Source: CAVYOD01 sp963770045 (GTDB lineage Bacteria; Acidobacteriota; Aminicenantia; Aminicenantales; CAVYOD01). Taken from it: DNA of 64,000 nt. The notes under the pieces are model-generated. The model did no database searches, had not been told where the DNA came from, and saw only the letters and a program-made list of their open reading frames with translations. Shown piece after piece: positions 38,607 to 46,699 of the stretch. The stretch spans positions 146,831 to 210,830 of the forward strand of contig CAVYOD010000019.1 in NCBI GenBank assembly GCA_963770045.1, in the 5' to 3' direction. The translations under genes were made by a program, and so were the position numbers. Position 1 is the stretch's first letter, and each line of letters starts with the position of its first letter.

Positions 38607-39703
38607 AGCTTCATAGCGTACTGGGACGCGGCGGCCACGGCCCCGGGACGAACCGGCCTCTTGAGGCCGCAGCGGATAATGGCCTCGTCCACGACACGGT
38701 GGATGAGGGCCGAATATGAATAGCCCGCGGTGCGTGCGGCTTTGGGCATGCAGGAATTGTCATCCGGGTTTGGGAGAACTCCCGGCAGGGGATTGACTTC
38801 CAGGATATTGGGCTCGCCGCGCTCATCCAGGCGGATGTCGACGCGGCACCAGTCACGGATCCTCAGCACCACGCACGCCCGCGTAACCAGGTGCTCGATC
38901 CGGCGATGGAGGTCCTCCCCGATGTCCGCCGGGCAATTGAAGATTTTGAGCGGCTGCTCGGGTCTGTCCCAGATCCACTTTGCTTCATAGGAATAAATAG
39001 GCATCGCGCCGTCGGGCAGCATGCTGTGGTCGATCTCGACAATCGGCAGGATCTCGAGACCCGGGTAGTTGCCAAGCACACCGACGGTGAACTCGCGCCC
39101 GGGCAAGAAGCGCTCAACGATCACCGGCTCTTCGTAGAAGGCGATGACCTCGTGGATGCGGGCATAGAGCTCCCTCAGGTTGTGGACGACCGAATTGTTG
39201 CGGATCCCCTTGCTCGAGCCTTCATAGAGCGGCTTCACGATCGCCGGCAGGCTGATCCCTCTCGGAATCTCCAGCGGCGATTCGACGATCCAGAAGGCCG
39301 GGTTGGGAATTTTGTGAAAGGAGAGGATTTCTTTAGCGCGTGACTTATCGAGACAGATTCCGAGAGTCAAGGGATCAGAGCCGGTGTAAGGAATTCCGAG
39401 AAGCTCGCAGATTGAAGGAATGTGAGATTCGCGGTTCGGACCGTAGAGACGCTCAGCGATGTTGAAGACGAGGTGGGGCTTGATCCGCTTGAGACGGGCA
39501 TACGCCTTGTCATCAGATTCGACGGGGAAAACTTGATACCGCTCTTCGAGAACGCTGCGGATGGCTGTGATTGTCTCGTCTGAATCGCATTCAGCGAGCA
39601 GATCGGGTGGAGGTTCTTCTTCCTCCCTCTTCTCTTCGAATTGCCGATGAGTCAACGACGCTGTCGCACCGTTTTTCGAGCTATAAAGGAGGGCAATTTT
39701 CAT
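38603..39703 (-). CDS. D-Ala-D-Ala-ligase-like ATP-grasp enzyme (first of a pair)
   Basis: A 366-residue ATP-grasp ligase. HLVFNIAERLYGPNRESHIP, GIPYTGSDPLTLGICLDKSR, IVKPLYEGSSKGIRNNSVV and PNILEVNPLPGVLPNPDDNS follow the Ddl order, and the GSSKG loop is standard. The N-terminal Glu of true Ddl enzymes is not obvious; a Glu-rich insert (EEKREEEEPPPD) sits there instead. AAGGTAG precedes the ATG. It is the first gene of the ligase-ligase-GNAT operon and has an AT-rich upstream region. A dipeptide or amide product is inferred. Confidence 0.82.
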   Translation of the reverse strand: MKIALLYSSKNGATASLTHRQFEEKREEEEPPPDLLAECDSDETITAIRSVLEERYQVFPVESDDKAYARLKRIKPHLVFNIAERLYGPNRESHIPSICELLGIPYTGSDPLTLGICLDKSRAKEILSFHKIPNPAFWIVESPLEIPRGISLPAIVKPLYEGSSKGIRNNSVVHNLRELYARIHEVIAFYEEPVIVERFLPGREFTVGVLGNYPGLEILPIVEIDHSMLPDGAMPIYSYEAKWIWDRPEQPLKIFNCPADIGEDLHRRIEHLVTRACVVLRIRDWCRVDIRLDERGEPNILEVNPLPGVLPNPDDNSCMPKAARTAGYSYSALIHRVVDEAIIRCGLKRPVRPGAVAAASQYAMKL

Positions 39704-40054
39704 AGCTACCTTCTTACTTACACCTTAGATTTTCAAAACTTCCTAGCGTCGTGATCATTGATTAAAAACTTTTAGTCGCGCTCATGATTTGCTTTTCATA
39801 AAAAAATATATACCTTTTTTTAGAAATGTCAATAGTTTTTTTGCGAGCCAACACTTTTTTTTGTATTGAAGGAAAATTTAACACCACCCGTGGTGGCAAA
39901 AAAATCATGCAAGCAGGAAATGTGCCAACCAGTCTCCAGGCTCCCCCTTTTTTGAGAATTTATTTACGTCCCGAAGCATGATCGGAAAGCCAAATCATGG
40001 AGTCTCTTCACGCCTTTGCGATCATTGATGATTGTTCAATCCGCGGGTATCGCG
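39704..40054. other. AT-rich intergenic region upstream of the ligase operon
   Basis: About 350 bases, with A- and T-runs between 39800 and 39905. It is likely to hold the promoter of the minus-strand ligase operon. No repeat, RNA or open frame with a ribosome site was identified. Confidence 0.45.
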
Positions 40055-40858
40055 TTAAAGCATAAAATTCGGATACAGATAATAGGACCTGAAGTCGAGT
40101 CCCCTCTTTTTTGCTTTCCGTTCCAGGGATCTCATGGCCGCCCGGTCTCCATCCGGGAAGATCTTAAAAAGAATCACCGCCCCCGAATCTGCGATCTCTT
40201 GCAGCCGAGTTATCGTCAGCCCGGTTTCCAAGTGAATGATCAGGTTGGCTCCGGCCCGCAGAGAGATTTTCGACGCGTCCAGAATCAAGTTGAGGTCAGA
40301 CGCTTCGGAAAGACTCGAGTCGGAGAGATGGATCCAGGCTCCGTTCTGGGCCAGGTCTTTGATCCCCGAGTCAAGCGGACCGTGGTGGTAATAGATCAGC
40401 CGGCTTCCCCCTTTTTGCGCCTCGTGAGCGATCTCACCCAGTTGAGCGAAGTCCCGATTCTCTTCCTTATTAGAGAGGTGAACATAAATTCCACTCCTCC
40501 CCAGCTCCTTGAGGTCGGAGAAAGAGAGGGACCCTGGTTTTTGGGAAGACTCGAGGCCACGCCGCAAATGATGGGCCACAACTGCGTCTCCCCGCCGGCA
40601 GGCACTGCTCATGAGCGTGAGCTCTCGGGCGCCCGCGCCGGCTCCATCGGAAGTGTAAAGGTCGGCGCCTGCCTCTCCCAGCCACTCGAGCTCATAAACC
40701 GAAAATTTCCCGGTGACGATGAGGCCGAACCGGCCTCCGTTCTTTCGACAGGCCCTGATGCTTTCGAGGATCACCCCGAATTCCGACTGGTCATCGCGCA
40801 GAACCGTGTTCGTTCCTCGCTTGGCCCGATCCAGCAAATCGAAATCTCCTGTCTCCAT
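40055..40858 (-). CDS. conserved-looking protein of unknown function
   Basis: A 267-residue soluble protein without signal peptide or membrane segment. Alternating strand-helix stretches with polar loop ends, such as GRFGLIVTGKFSVYELEWLG, ADLYTSDGAGAGAREL, GSRLIYYHHGPLDSGIKDLA and GANLIIHLETGLTITRLQEI, suggest a TIM-barrel-like alpha/beta fold. The Arg/Asp-rich start (RGTNTVLRDDQSEFG) and the His pair in VVAHHLRRG could be functional. I do not recognise the family. It stands alone between the ligase operon and queC. Confidence 0.65.
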   Translation of the reverse strand: METGDFDLLDRAKRGTNTVLRDDQSEFGVILESIRACRKNGGRFGLIVTGKFSVYELEWLGEAGADLYTSDGAGAGARELTLMSSACRRGDAVVAHHLRRGLESSQKPGSLSFSDLKELGRSGIYVHLSNKEENRDFAQLGEIAHEAQKGGSRLIYYHHGPLDSGIKDLAQNGAWIHLSDSSLSEASDLNLILDASKISLRAGANLIIHLETGLTITRLQEIADSGAVILFKIFPDGDRAAMRSLERKAKKRGLDFRSYYLYPNFML

Positions 40859-41156
40859 TGTCTCTTTGGGAAAATTAATATATGCCCGGCCAAGACGGCT
40901 GTCAAGAAACCGCCTTGATCAGTGAGCGGTGAGCCGTGAGCACTGAGCAGTTAAATATGAGTCTCAGAATGCCCGGTCTCTTGTGTTTCTCGGCCGCTCG
41001 GCCTTCAATTGACAGTCGCTGTGGCCCCTCAGATCGGCAGGCGGCAAGACAGAGTTACTCCTCACGGATTTCAGTCCACGGCTCAGGGCTCACTTCTAGG
41101 CCCTTGCAAAACGGGTTTTTATCTTTTATCATCGAGCCTAGCGAGGGTCAAAGAGA
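40859..41156. other. intergenic region upstream of queC
   Basis: About 300 bases that contain the heptamer array A2 at 40918-40956. I looked for a preQ1 riboswitch because queCDE follows and saw no convincing match. Short open stretches here have no support. Confidence 0.4.
40918..40956 (+). repeat. GTGAGCN heptamer repeat array A2
   Basis: Heptamers AGTGAGCG-GTGAGCC-GTGAGCA then CTGAGCAGTTAAATATGAG, nearly identical over about 30 bases to array A1 at 37040. It lies beyond the unknown gene at 40055-40858 and upstream of queC. Confidence 0.6.
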
Positions 41157-41852
41157 GTGAAGAAGACCGTTGTTCTTTTTTCCGGAGGCATCGACTCGAC
41201 GACGGCCCTCTATTGGGCCTTGTCCCGCGCGGACCGTGTGTTCCCCCTGACCTTTGATTACGGCCAGCGGCACAAGATCGAAATTCGGCTGGCGCGGAGA
41301 TTGACCACGAAATTGGGACTTCGGCATATCTTTTTGAAGGTCGATCTCGGCCAGATCGGCGGCTCCGCGCTGACCGATAGGAAGATTCCTGTGCCCCGTG
41401 GCAGACTGACAGAACCCGTCCCCAAAAGAACGCCCGCGACTTACGTCCCCTTCCGTAACGGAGTCTTCCTCGCCCTGGCCGCCGCTTGGGCCGAAGCCCG
41501 CGGAGTCGAGGAATTGGTTTGCGGCTTCAATGTCATCGATTCTCCCAATTATCCAGACACGCGGAAGGCCTTCGTCAGGGCGATGGAAAAAGCGATCAAC
41601 GCGGGAACCAGGGCCGCTTTCGGAGCGAAGCCCATCAAGATCATTGCGCCTTTCGTTAACCTCCGGAAGTCAGAGATCATCAAGCTAGGGATATCACTGG
41701 GCGCGGATTATTCCTACTCGGTGAGCTGTTACGCGGGCCAAGAGGTTCCCTGCGGGAGATGCTCATCCTGCCTGCTGAGGGCAAAGGCGTGGGACGAGGC
41801 CGGGTTGGGGGATCCTCTTCTATATCGTTTAGAAAAGGAGGGCCGAATATGA
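41157..41852 (+). CDS. queC: 7-cyano-7-deazaguanine synthase QueC
   Basis: A 231-residue enzyme that converts 7-carboxy-7-deazaguanine to preQ0 with ATP and ammonia. The start is GTG 41157 after GAGGG. The PP-loop SGGIDSTTALYWAL is at residues 9-22, and LTFDYGQRHKIE follows. The zinc site is built from SVSCYAGQEVPCGRCSSC near the C-terminus. It is the first gene of queC-queD-queE, with queD starting inside its stop codon. QueF, the next pathway enzyme, is encoded separately at 45972. Confidence 0.96.
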   Translation: MKKTVVLFSGGIDSTTALYWALSRADRVFPLTFDYGQRHKIEIRLARRLTTKLGLRHIFLKVDLGQIGGSALTDRKIPVPRGRLTEPVPKRTPATYVPFRNGVFLALAAAWAEARGVEELVCGFNVIDSPNYPDTRKAFVRAMEKAINAGTRAAFGAKPIKIIAPFVNLRKSEIIKLGISLGADYSYSVSCYAGQEVPCGRCSSCLLRAKAWDEAGLGDPLLYRLEKEGRI

Positions 41853-42196
41853 GCTGGATCCTAAGAGTCCAAGACAAGTTCTCCGCCGCTCATTTCCTCC
41901 GGGAGTACAAAGGGAAATGCGAGCACATCCACGGCCACACCTTCCGGGTTGAAGTCCAGCTCGAAGTGAACGAGCTCAACCAGACCGGAATAGGAATCGA
42001 TTTTCTGGAGATCAAAAAGGCGCTCGCCCAAATTCTTCCCGACCACAAAAATCTGAACGAAGCCTACGGTTTTAACCCTTCGGCCGAAAACCTGGCTCGC
42101 CATTTTTACGGGGAGCTCAAAACCCATTTCCCGGTCAAGGCCGTGACCGTCTGGGAATCGGAAGATGCCGCCGCCACCTATTTTGAAGGTCAGTGA
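41849..42196 (+). CDS. queD: 6-carboxy-5,6,7,8-tetrahydropterin synthase QueD
   Basis: A 115-residue pterin synthase making the second intermediate of queuosine synthesis from dihydroneopterin triphosphate. Zinc ligands are His15 (FSAAHFL) and His28/His30 in CEHIHGHTF, with catalytic Cys24 just before. VWESEDAAATYFEG supplies the conserved substrate-binding Glu. The ATG overlaps the queC stop as ATGA; an in-frame start 90 bases upstream lies inside queC and is rejected. It overlaps queE by 32 bases. Confidence 0.95.
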   Translation: MSWILRVQDKFSAAHFLREYKGKCEHIHGHTFRVEVQLEVNELNQTGIGIDFLEIKKALAQILPDHKNLNEAYGFNPSAENLARHFYGELKTHFPVKAVTVWESEDAAATYFEGQ

Positions 42197-42794
42197 GATC
42201 TTCGCCTCGATCCAGGGGGAGGGCCTCCGCCAGGGTGAGCCGACGATTTTTGTCCGCCTGGCCGGATGTAACCTGAGGTGCTCTTTTTGTGACACTAAAT
42301 ACGCCTGGCGAGGGGGGCAAGACTTTTTTCTTGAGGAAATCATTGAGAAGATCAGGGGCATAAGGGCGCATTTTCCGGCCCGCTGGGTTTGCCTCACGGG
42401 AGGAGAGCCGCTCCTGCAGAGAGTCGAGAGGCTTGTCCGCAAATTGAAGACCGAGGACCTCATGGTTCAGGTTGAAACCAACGGGACGCGCTACCGGTCA
42501 ATGCCCGTAGACTGGTACTCCGTCTCTCCCAAACCGGAGCGGTATTCCTATCGGTCCGAATACAGAAAGAAAGCGAAAGAAGTGAAACTGATCGTCACCC
42601 GCAAGCTCGACTTGGCCCTGGTCATGAAGCTCAGGAACGAATTCAGCAGCACGATTCCCATTCTTCTCCAGACCGAGTCCAGTCGGAAGTGGAGCATCGA
42701 GCGGGGCCTCAAGATTCTCGAGGAGGCCTTGCAGGCAGGCCTGGATAATGTCCGTCTTTCTTCCCAACTGCACAGGATCTTCGGGTTGAAATGA
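42165..42794 (+). CDS. queE: 7-carboxy-7-deazaguanine synthase QueE
   Basis: A 209-residue radical-SAM enzyme contracting the pterin ring to CDG. The cluster motif is CNLRCSFC (Cys35, 39, 42), with the three-residue spacing of QueE. IFASIQGEGLRQGEPTIFVR before it and WVCLTGGEPLLQ after it are diagnostic. It starts within queD and ends four bases before the convergent DUF362 gene, so no room exists for a separate terminator. Confidence 0.95.
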   Translation: MPPPPILKVSEIFASIQGEGLRQGEPTIFVRLAGCNLRCSFCDTKYAWRGGQDFFLEEIIEKIRGIRAHFPARWVCLTGGEPLLQRVERLVRKLKTEDLMVQVETNGTRYRSMPVDWYSVSPKPERYSYRSEYRKKAKEVKLIVTRKLDLALVMKLRNEFSSTIPILLQTESSRKWSIERGLKILEEALQAGLDNVRLSSQLHRIFGLK

Positions 42795-42798
42795 GCCC

Positions 42799-43893
42799 TC
42801 AACTTCGGGGCGAGATCAATACTTGCTTCCAGAGTTCTCCCCAATCTGTTTTCATGAACTTCTTGATCCTCTTCCGGCCGACGCTCGGATACCAAAGAAA
42901 ATCATGATAGATATTGCTGGCCAGCGGGGCCCAGAAAAAGAGAGGGCTTCGGAGGAGCGGCTTTTCCAGGCGCTTTAAGAAGCCCTTGCGGATCATCTGG
43001 TCGCCCCAGATGACGAAGCTCCGCTTGGCTTCGAAGCCGAAATCCAGTCCCGAGATATCTTCGCCCACGACCTCGATCTCGGCCGGATTGCCGACTCCGA
43101 GCCCCATTTCATGGGCCATCCTGAGGTAGGGGATGCTCATCGGGTCAAAGCCCATGATCTTGGCCGCCACGGCGTCAATGGCCACAGAGTCGCCGCTCCC
43201 GAGGATAATGTTCTTGATCCTGGGAATCATGGTCCTTGGTCCTGCTCCATCGCCGCAGACCGTGCCGTCCATCACGCAAAAGAGACCGGGGTGAAGCTCG
43301 CGCTGCATCAACAAGAGGTCCACCAGCACCTCGTGGATGTATTTGTGGGCAAAATGCCGGACCTCCTTGAGCAGACCGCCGAAAGCATTCTTGACCGCTC
43401 CGGTCGTGGTCGAATGACCGTGGGTCTTGACGGTGGGAAGATGGAGGATATTCTTCCCGGCGAACATCCGCGGAATCAAGATGCCTTCGGGGAAAATTTC
43501 GTTCAATTTCAGAAGCTTGCTCTTGAAATCGTACCTGACCCACTCCACGTCGGGAAGAGAAATGAACCGAAGCCCGTACTTTTCCAGGAGGGGCGCCCAT
43601 TTGTTGTTCCTCGCCCCTTTGACCGGATTGGTGACAACCGTCTTGTTCTCCACCGGTATGAGCTTGTCCTTCCTGTACCCGTCTTCGATGAGGGTTTTGA
43701 CTGCGCCTTCGACCTGCCAGGGCTGGCTCGAACAGGAAGGAAAATATTTCGTCCAGGAAAGATTCAGTTTGATGAGCGTGTCGTTTTCTTTGGGGAGGAA
43801 TCTCTGATACGCCGCCAGGCGCATCAACTTCCCATAATCGTCAACGACCGTTTGGGGTGAGGTCCTCAAGACTGCGACTCTGGGCTTGGCCAT
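42799..43893 (-). CDS. DUF362 domain protein
   Basis: A 364-residue protein. The start is ATG 43893 after AAGGAAAT; a much longer in-frame extension to 44400 runs antisense through the prenyltransferase gene and is rejected. DUF362 features include TLIKLNLSWTKYFPSCSSQP, GKNILHLPTVKTHGHSTTTG, VKNAFGGLLKEVRHFAHKYI and CVMDGTVCGDGAGPRTMIP. Few Cys residues are present, unlike the paralogue at 30908. It starts two bases after the UbiA-type gene stops, suggesting a shared role in lipid-linked or quinone-type chemistry. Confidence 0.78.
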   Translation of the reverse strand: MAKPRVAVLRTSPQTVVDDYGKLMRLAAYQRFLPKENDTLIKLNLSWTKYFPSCSSQPWQVEGAVKTLIEDGYRKDKLIPVENKTVVTNPVKGARNNKWAPLLEKYGLRFISLPDVEWVRYDFKSKLLKLNEIFPEGILIPRMFAGKNILHLPTVKTHGHSTTTGAVKNAFGGLLKEVRHFAHKYIHEVLVDLLLMQRELHPGLFCVMDGTVCGDGAGPRTMIPRIKNIILGSGDSVAIDAVAAKIMGFDPMSIPYLRMAHEMGLGVGNPAEIEVVGEDISGLDFGFEAKRSFVIWGDQMIRKGFLKRLEKPLLRSPLFFWAPLASNIYHDFLWYPSVGRKRIKKFMKTDWGELWKQVLISPRS

Positions 43894-43895
43894 TT

Positions 43896-44774
43896 CTATT
43901 TCCTTGTGCCCAGTATCAGAACGGCTGCGACTATCCAGAGAAAAGTGTCCAGCAGGAGCGGCTTGTCTTCGATGATCAGAGATTCCGGGCTTCCCCCTTC
44001 GGCCTTTTGATGGATGAGGTAGAGGTAGCGAAAGATCCCGTAGAGGACGAAGGGGACGGTGTAGATGAGGTTGGCCGTGCCGAACTTGGCCACCGTCTCT
44101 TCCGAGATCGTGTACAGGCAATAGGCCACCAGGGTCGAGGCGGTTACGACGGAAATCATCTGGTCGAGAAGATAAGTGTTGTATTCTTTGAGGATGGGAC
44201 GGTGACTTATCGCGGACCGATTCAGAAGGACGAGCTCGTGGCGGCGCTTGCCCATGGCCAGAAAAAGAGAGAGGAGCATGGTGCAGATCAAGAGCCAGTG
44301 GGAGATATCCACCCGGATGGCCAGACCGCCGGCCACCACCCTGATGAGAAAGCCCGCGGCGATGACAAAGATATCGAGAATGACGACGTGTTTGAGCCAA
44401 AGAGAATAGGCAATCTGGAGAACAATATAGAACATGCCGATCAGGAAAAAATATTCGTTGATCGTGAGAGCCAACCCGAAACCCGCGGTCCCCAGCACGA
44501 TCATCGCCACCACGGCGGCCGGCTTCTGGAGCCGGCCCGAGGCCAGGGGCCGCTGGGATTTGAGGGGATGAAGCTTATCCTCTTCCAGGTCCTGCAGGTC
44601 GTTGAAAATATAATGCGCGCTCGAAAGGAGGCAAAAAGTGACAAAGGCCACGACCGTTTTCAGAAAAAGCGGCTTGTCCAAGAGGTTTTGGGAAAAAATG
44701 AGCGGGGCAAAAATAAAGAGGTTCTTGATCCATTGCTTCGGCCGGAGGGACTTGAAGATTTCGATAAAAAGCAT
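43896..44774 (-). CDS. UbiA-family prenyltransferase (decaprenyl-phosphate phosphoribosyltransferase-like)
   Basis: A 292-residue membrane protein with about eight helices. FNDLQDLEEDKLHPLKSQRP is the first Asp-rich prenyl-phosphate site, in the form seen in decaprenyl-phosphate phosphoribosyltransferases, and YSLWLKHVVILDIFVIAAGF covers the second. SLRPKQWIKNLFIFAPLIFS at the N-terminus is also typical of that subgroup. It would transfer a group onto a polyprenyl phosphate at the inner membrane; a true UbiA or menaquinone role is less likely. It is co-directional with DUF362 at 42799. Confidence 0.8.
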   Translation of the reverse strand: MLFIEIFKSLRPKQWIKNLFIFAPLIFSQNLLDKPLFLKTVVAFVTFCLLSSAHYIFNDLQDLEEDKLHPLKSQRPLASGRLQKPAAVVAMIVLGTAGFGLALTINEYFFLIGMFYIVLQIAYSLWLKHVVILDIFVIAAGFLIRVVAGGLAIRVDISHWLLICTMLLSLFLAMGKRRHELVLLNRSAISHRPILKEYNTYLLDQMISVVTASTLVAYCLYTISEETVAKFGTANLIYTVPFVLYGIFRYLYLIHQKAEGGSPESLIIEDKPLLLDTFLWIVAAVLILGTRK

Positions 44775-44827
44775 TTCTTTAACTTTTATATCCTCTTTCG
44801 GTCAAAATATCAACCGGATCCGCAAGC

Positions 44828-44857
44828 CGTCTTTCTCGTCTGTCTCGTCATCTCGCT
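44828..44857 (-). repeat. GACGAGA-type repeat B1
   Basis: The minus strand reads GCGAGATGACGAGACAGACG then AGAAAGACGG, a degenerate tandem of GACGAGA units. Similar blocks flank the gap before uvrA (58315-58342 and 58517-58552). It lies between the prenyltransferase and EamA genes. Confidence 0.45.
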
Positions 44858-44935
44858 AAAAAGCCGTGCGTCGTGAACAGCAAACCTGCAGGAGAACTGC
44901 CCTTCAACTCAGGAGTTTGTTTTTGATTTCTTCAG

Positions 44936-44989
44936 CGCTTACCCCTTACTCCTTACCACTTACCATTTAATTGCTCACCGCTCACTTTT
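44936..44989 (-). repeat. GTGAGCN/GGTAAGN heptamer repeat array A3
   Basis: On the minus strand the units are GTGAGCG-GTGAGCA-ATTAAAT and then GGTAAGT-GGTAAGG-AGTAAGG-GGTAAG. The array begins within the stop codon of the EamA gene. It is the longest copy in the window and links the GTGAGC form with a GGTAAG variant. Confidence 0.6.
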
Positions 44990-45896
44990 TAAGAATCCGG
45001 TTGCATGAACGAGTCAGATAAAAACCCGAAAAGATGACCAGCGCGCCAATCATCTGAAAAGGCGTGATCCTCTCTGACAGGAACAGATAAGCGAACAGAG
45101 CGGCAAAGACCGGCGTGATATTTCCATAGATCCCGGTCTTGCTGTTCCCGACCCTTCTCAGGGACGCATACCAGATGATGATGCTGATGACGATGGCAAA
45201 GAGGCCGGAGTAGAGAAGCGAGGCCCAGCCCCCCAGGCTCACTTCAGACCAGGGGAGCCGCCGGATATCCTTGGCCGCAAAAGGAAGGTAGAACAGAGTC
45301 CCCAGCGACAGCGTCAAGGTCGACAATTTCAGAGGAGGTATTCTCTCCAGTAGAGGCTTGGAAAAAACGGTATAGAGAGCCCAGCAGATGTTGCCGGCAA
45401 AGATCAGGAGGTCGCCCCGCAGGCTCTTCCAGGTCCAATCGAAGCTCCCGCCCTGCTTGGCAACCACGAGATAAAACCCGGCGAACGAAATGAGGATCCC
45501 GATCCAGCCAAGCGGCGGAATCTTCTCGTATTTGAAAAGGCTGGCGAACAGAGCGATAAGCACCGGAGTCATGGCCATGACCAGCGAGGTATTCGAAGCG
45601 GAGGTCAGGCTGATGCCGCGGATAAAGAGAGTTTGATAGACGGAACAGCCAACGAGGCCCAAGCCCAGGACCTTCCAGAAATCGGGCCTGCTCAGGGCAA
45701 AGCCTTCCTTGCTGACCCAGAGGACGAGGAGCAGGATTAGAGAAGAGAAGAAGAGCCGGAGTCCGTTGAAGCCTCCCGGAGAGAACTCGCGCAGCGCGAT
45801 TTTGATGATCGAGAAGTTGATCGCCCAGAACAACGTGGCCAGTAGCATGAAGAGATCGGTCCTCCCGAATTTTTTGCTCTCTTCAGTCTGCGGCAT
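44982..45896 (-). CDS. EamA/DMT-superfamily transporter
   Basis: A 304-residue inner-membrane protein with about ten helices arranged as two EamA repeats (for example LATLFWAINFSIIKIALREF and GDLLIFAGNICWALYTVFSK). It matches the drug/metabolite transporter superfamily. The exported substrate cannot be told from sequence. AGAAGG precedes the ATG. Its stop codon lies at the edge of heptamer array A3. Confidence 0.9.
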   Translation of the reverse strand: MPQTEESKKFGRTDLFMLLATLFWAINFSIIKIALREFSPGGFNGLRLFFSSLILLLVLWVSKEGFALSRPDFWKVLGLGLVGCSVYQTLFIRGISLTSASNTSLVMAMTPVLIALFASLFKYEKIPPLGWIGILISFAGFYLVVAKQGGSFDWTWKSLRGDLLIFAGNICWALYTVFSKPLLERIPPLKLSTLTLSLGTLFYLPFAAKDIRRLPWSEVSLGGWASLLYSGLFAIVISIIIWYASLRRVGNSKTGIYGNITPVFAALFAYLFLSERITPFQMIGALVIFSGFYLTRSCNRILKK

Positions 45897-45971
45897 GGCA
45901 TAACCTTCTGGTTAAAATTCAGGCTTAATAGCTCAATAAGGGAAGCTCAGGGAAGAAAAACGAAGACCGGC

Positions 45972-46370
45972 TTAGGCCCTATTCTTCTTTGAACGGGGGT
46001 AACGGGCTTCGACGACAGACCTGATCCCTCCTCTCGGGTTGAACTCGCCAGTCACGATCGCCCAGACTGGCCGACAAGCCTTGATGATATCCTCCAGGAT
46101 CCGGTTCACGGCATTCTCATAAAAGATGCCCAGATTTCTGTAGGCCAGAACATAGTCCTTCAGGGATTTGAGCTCCAAACACCTGGCTTTCGGGCAATAC
46201 CGGATGTTGATGACGCCGAAATCAGGGAGTCCTGTCTTGGGGCAGACAGAGGTAAACTCCGGGATTTCGATCTTGATCTCGTAGTCCGGGAACTGGTTCG
46301 GGAACGTCTCTATGGCCGGGAGCTTCGCTTTCAGGCCGGCTTTGGCCTCTTTTTCGGCGTGACCAGGCAT
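45972..46370 (-). CDS. queF: NADPH-dependent 7-cyano-7-deazaguanine reductase QueF
   Basis: A 132-residue enzyme of the short, unimodular QueF type that reduces preQ0 to preQ1. The catalytic Cys43 and Asp50 are in FTSVCPKTGLPDFG, and SLKDYVLAYRNLGIFYENAV is the conserved NADPH-binding stretch. GEFNPRGGIRSVVEARYPRS ends the protein. It is about 3.2 kb from queCDE on the opposite strand and lacks a neighbouring queuosine gene. Confidence 0.95.
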   Translation of the reverse strand: MPGHAEKEAKAGLKAKLPAIETFPNQFPDYEIKIEIPEFTSVCPKTGLPDFGVINIRYCPKARCLELKSLKDYVLAYRNLGIFYENAVNRILEDIIKACRPVWAIVTGEFNPRGGIRSVVEARYPRSKKNRA

Positions 46371-46498
46371 CGTTCTGTCTTCTCCCTGAATTTTTTAAGA
46401 AATGTATCATATACCTTTCATTAACCGGTGACAACCTCAAAGAAAAGCGCTTGCAATTTTGACTCGGGCTGAAATATCCTTATCGGTCGGAGACTACG

Positions 46499-46699
46499 AT
46501 GAGAGAATGCAACAGTCAAAGAAATTCTCAAAAATGCAACTGCAGCTGGGAACCGTGCAGCCGGAAAGGAATCTGTTGTGAGTGCCTGGCTTACCACTGG
46601 AGCCACAAGGAGCTCCCCGCCTGCCTGTTCCCCGACGCTGTCGAAAAGACCTACGACCGGTCGCTCCGGAATTTCATCCAGACCTGGCGGGAGAAATGA
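46499..46699 (+). CDS. small Cys-rich protein (DUF6485-like)
   Basis: A 66-residue protein with seven Cys, arranged as CNSQRNSQKCNCSWEPCSRK then GICCECLAYH and LPACLFP, ending EKTYDRSLRNFIQTWREK. The pattern matches the small DUF6485 family and probably binds zinc or an iron-sulfur cluster. GGAG precedes the ATG. Its stop overlaps the radical-SAM gene start as ATGA, so the two are translated together. Confidence 0.75.
   Translation: MRECNSQRNSQKCNCSWEPCSRKGICCECLAYHWSHKELPACLFPDAVEKTYDRSLRNFIQTWREK

Noticed and set aside
40859..41156. preQ1 riboswitch upstream of queC
   Set aside because: The compact preQ1-I hairpin and A-rich tail pattern could not be found; only the heptamer array is visible.
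42799..44400. 533-residue reading for the minus-strand DUF362 gene
   Set aside because: The first 169 codons run antisense-like through the prenyltransferase gene and are low-complexity Arg/His/Pro sequence; ATG 43893 has a ribosome site and begins the family homology.
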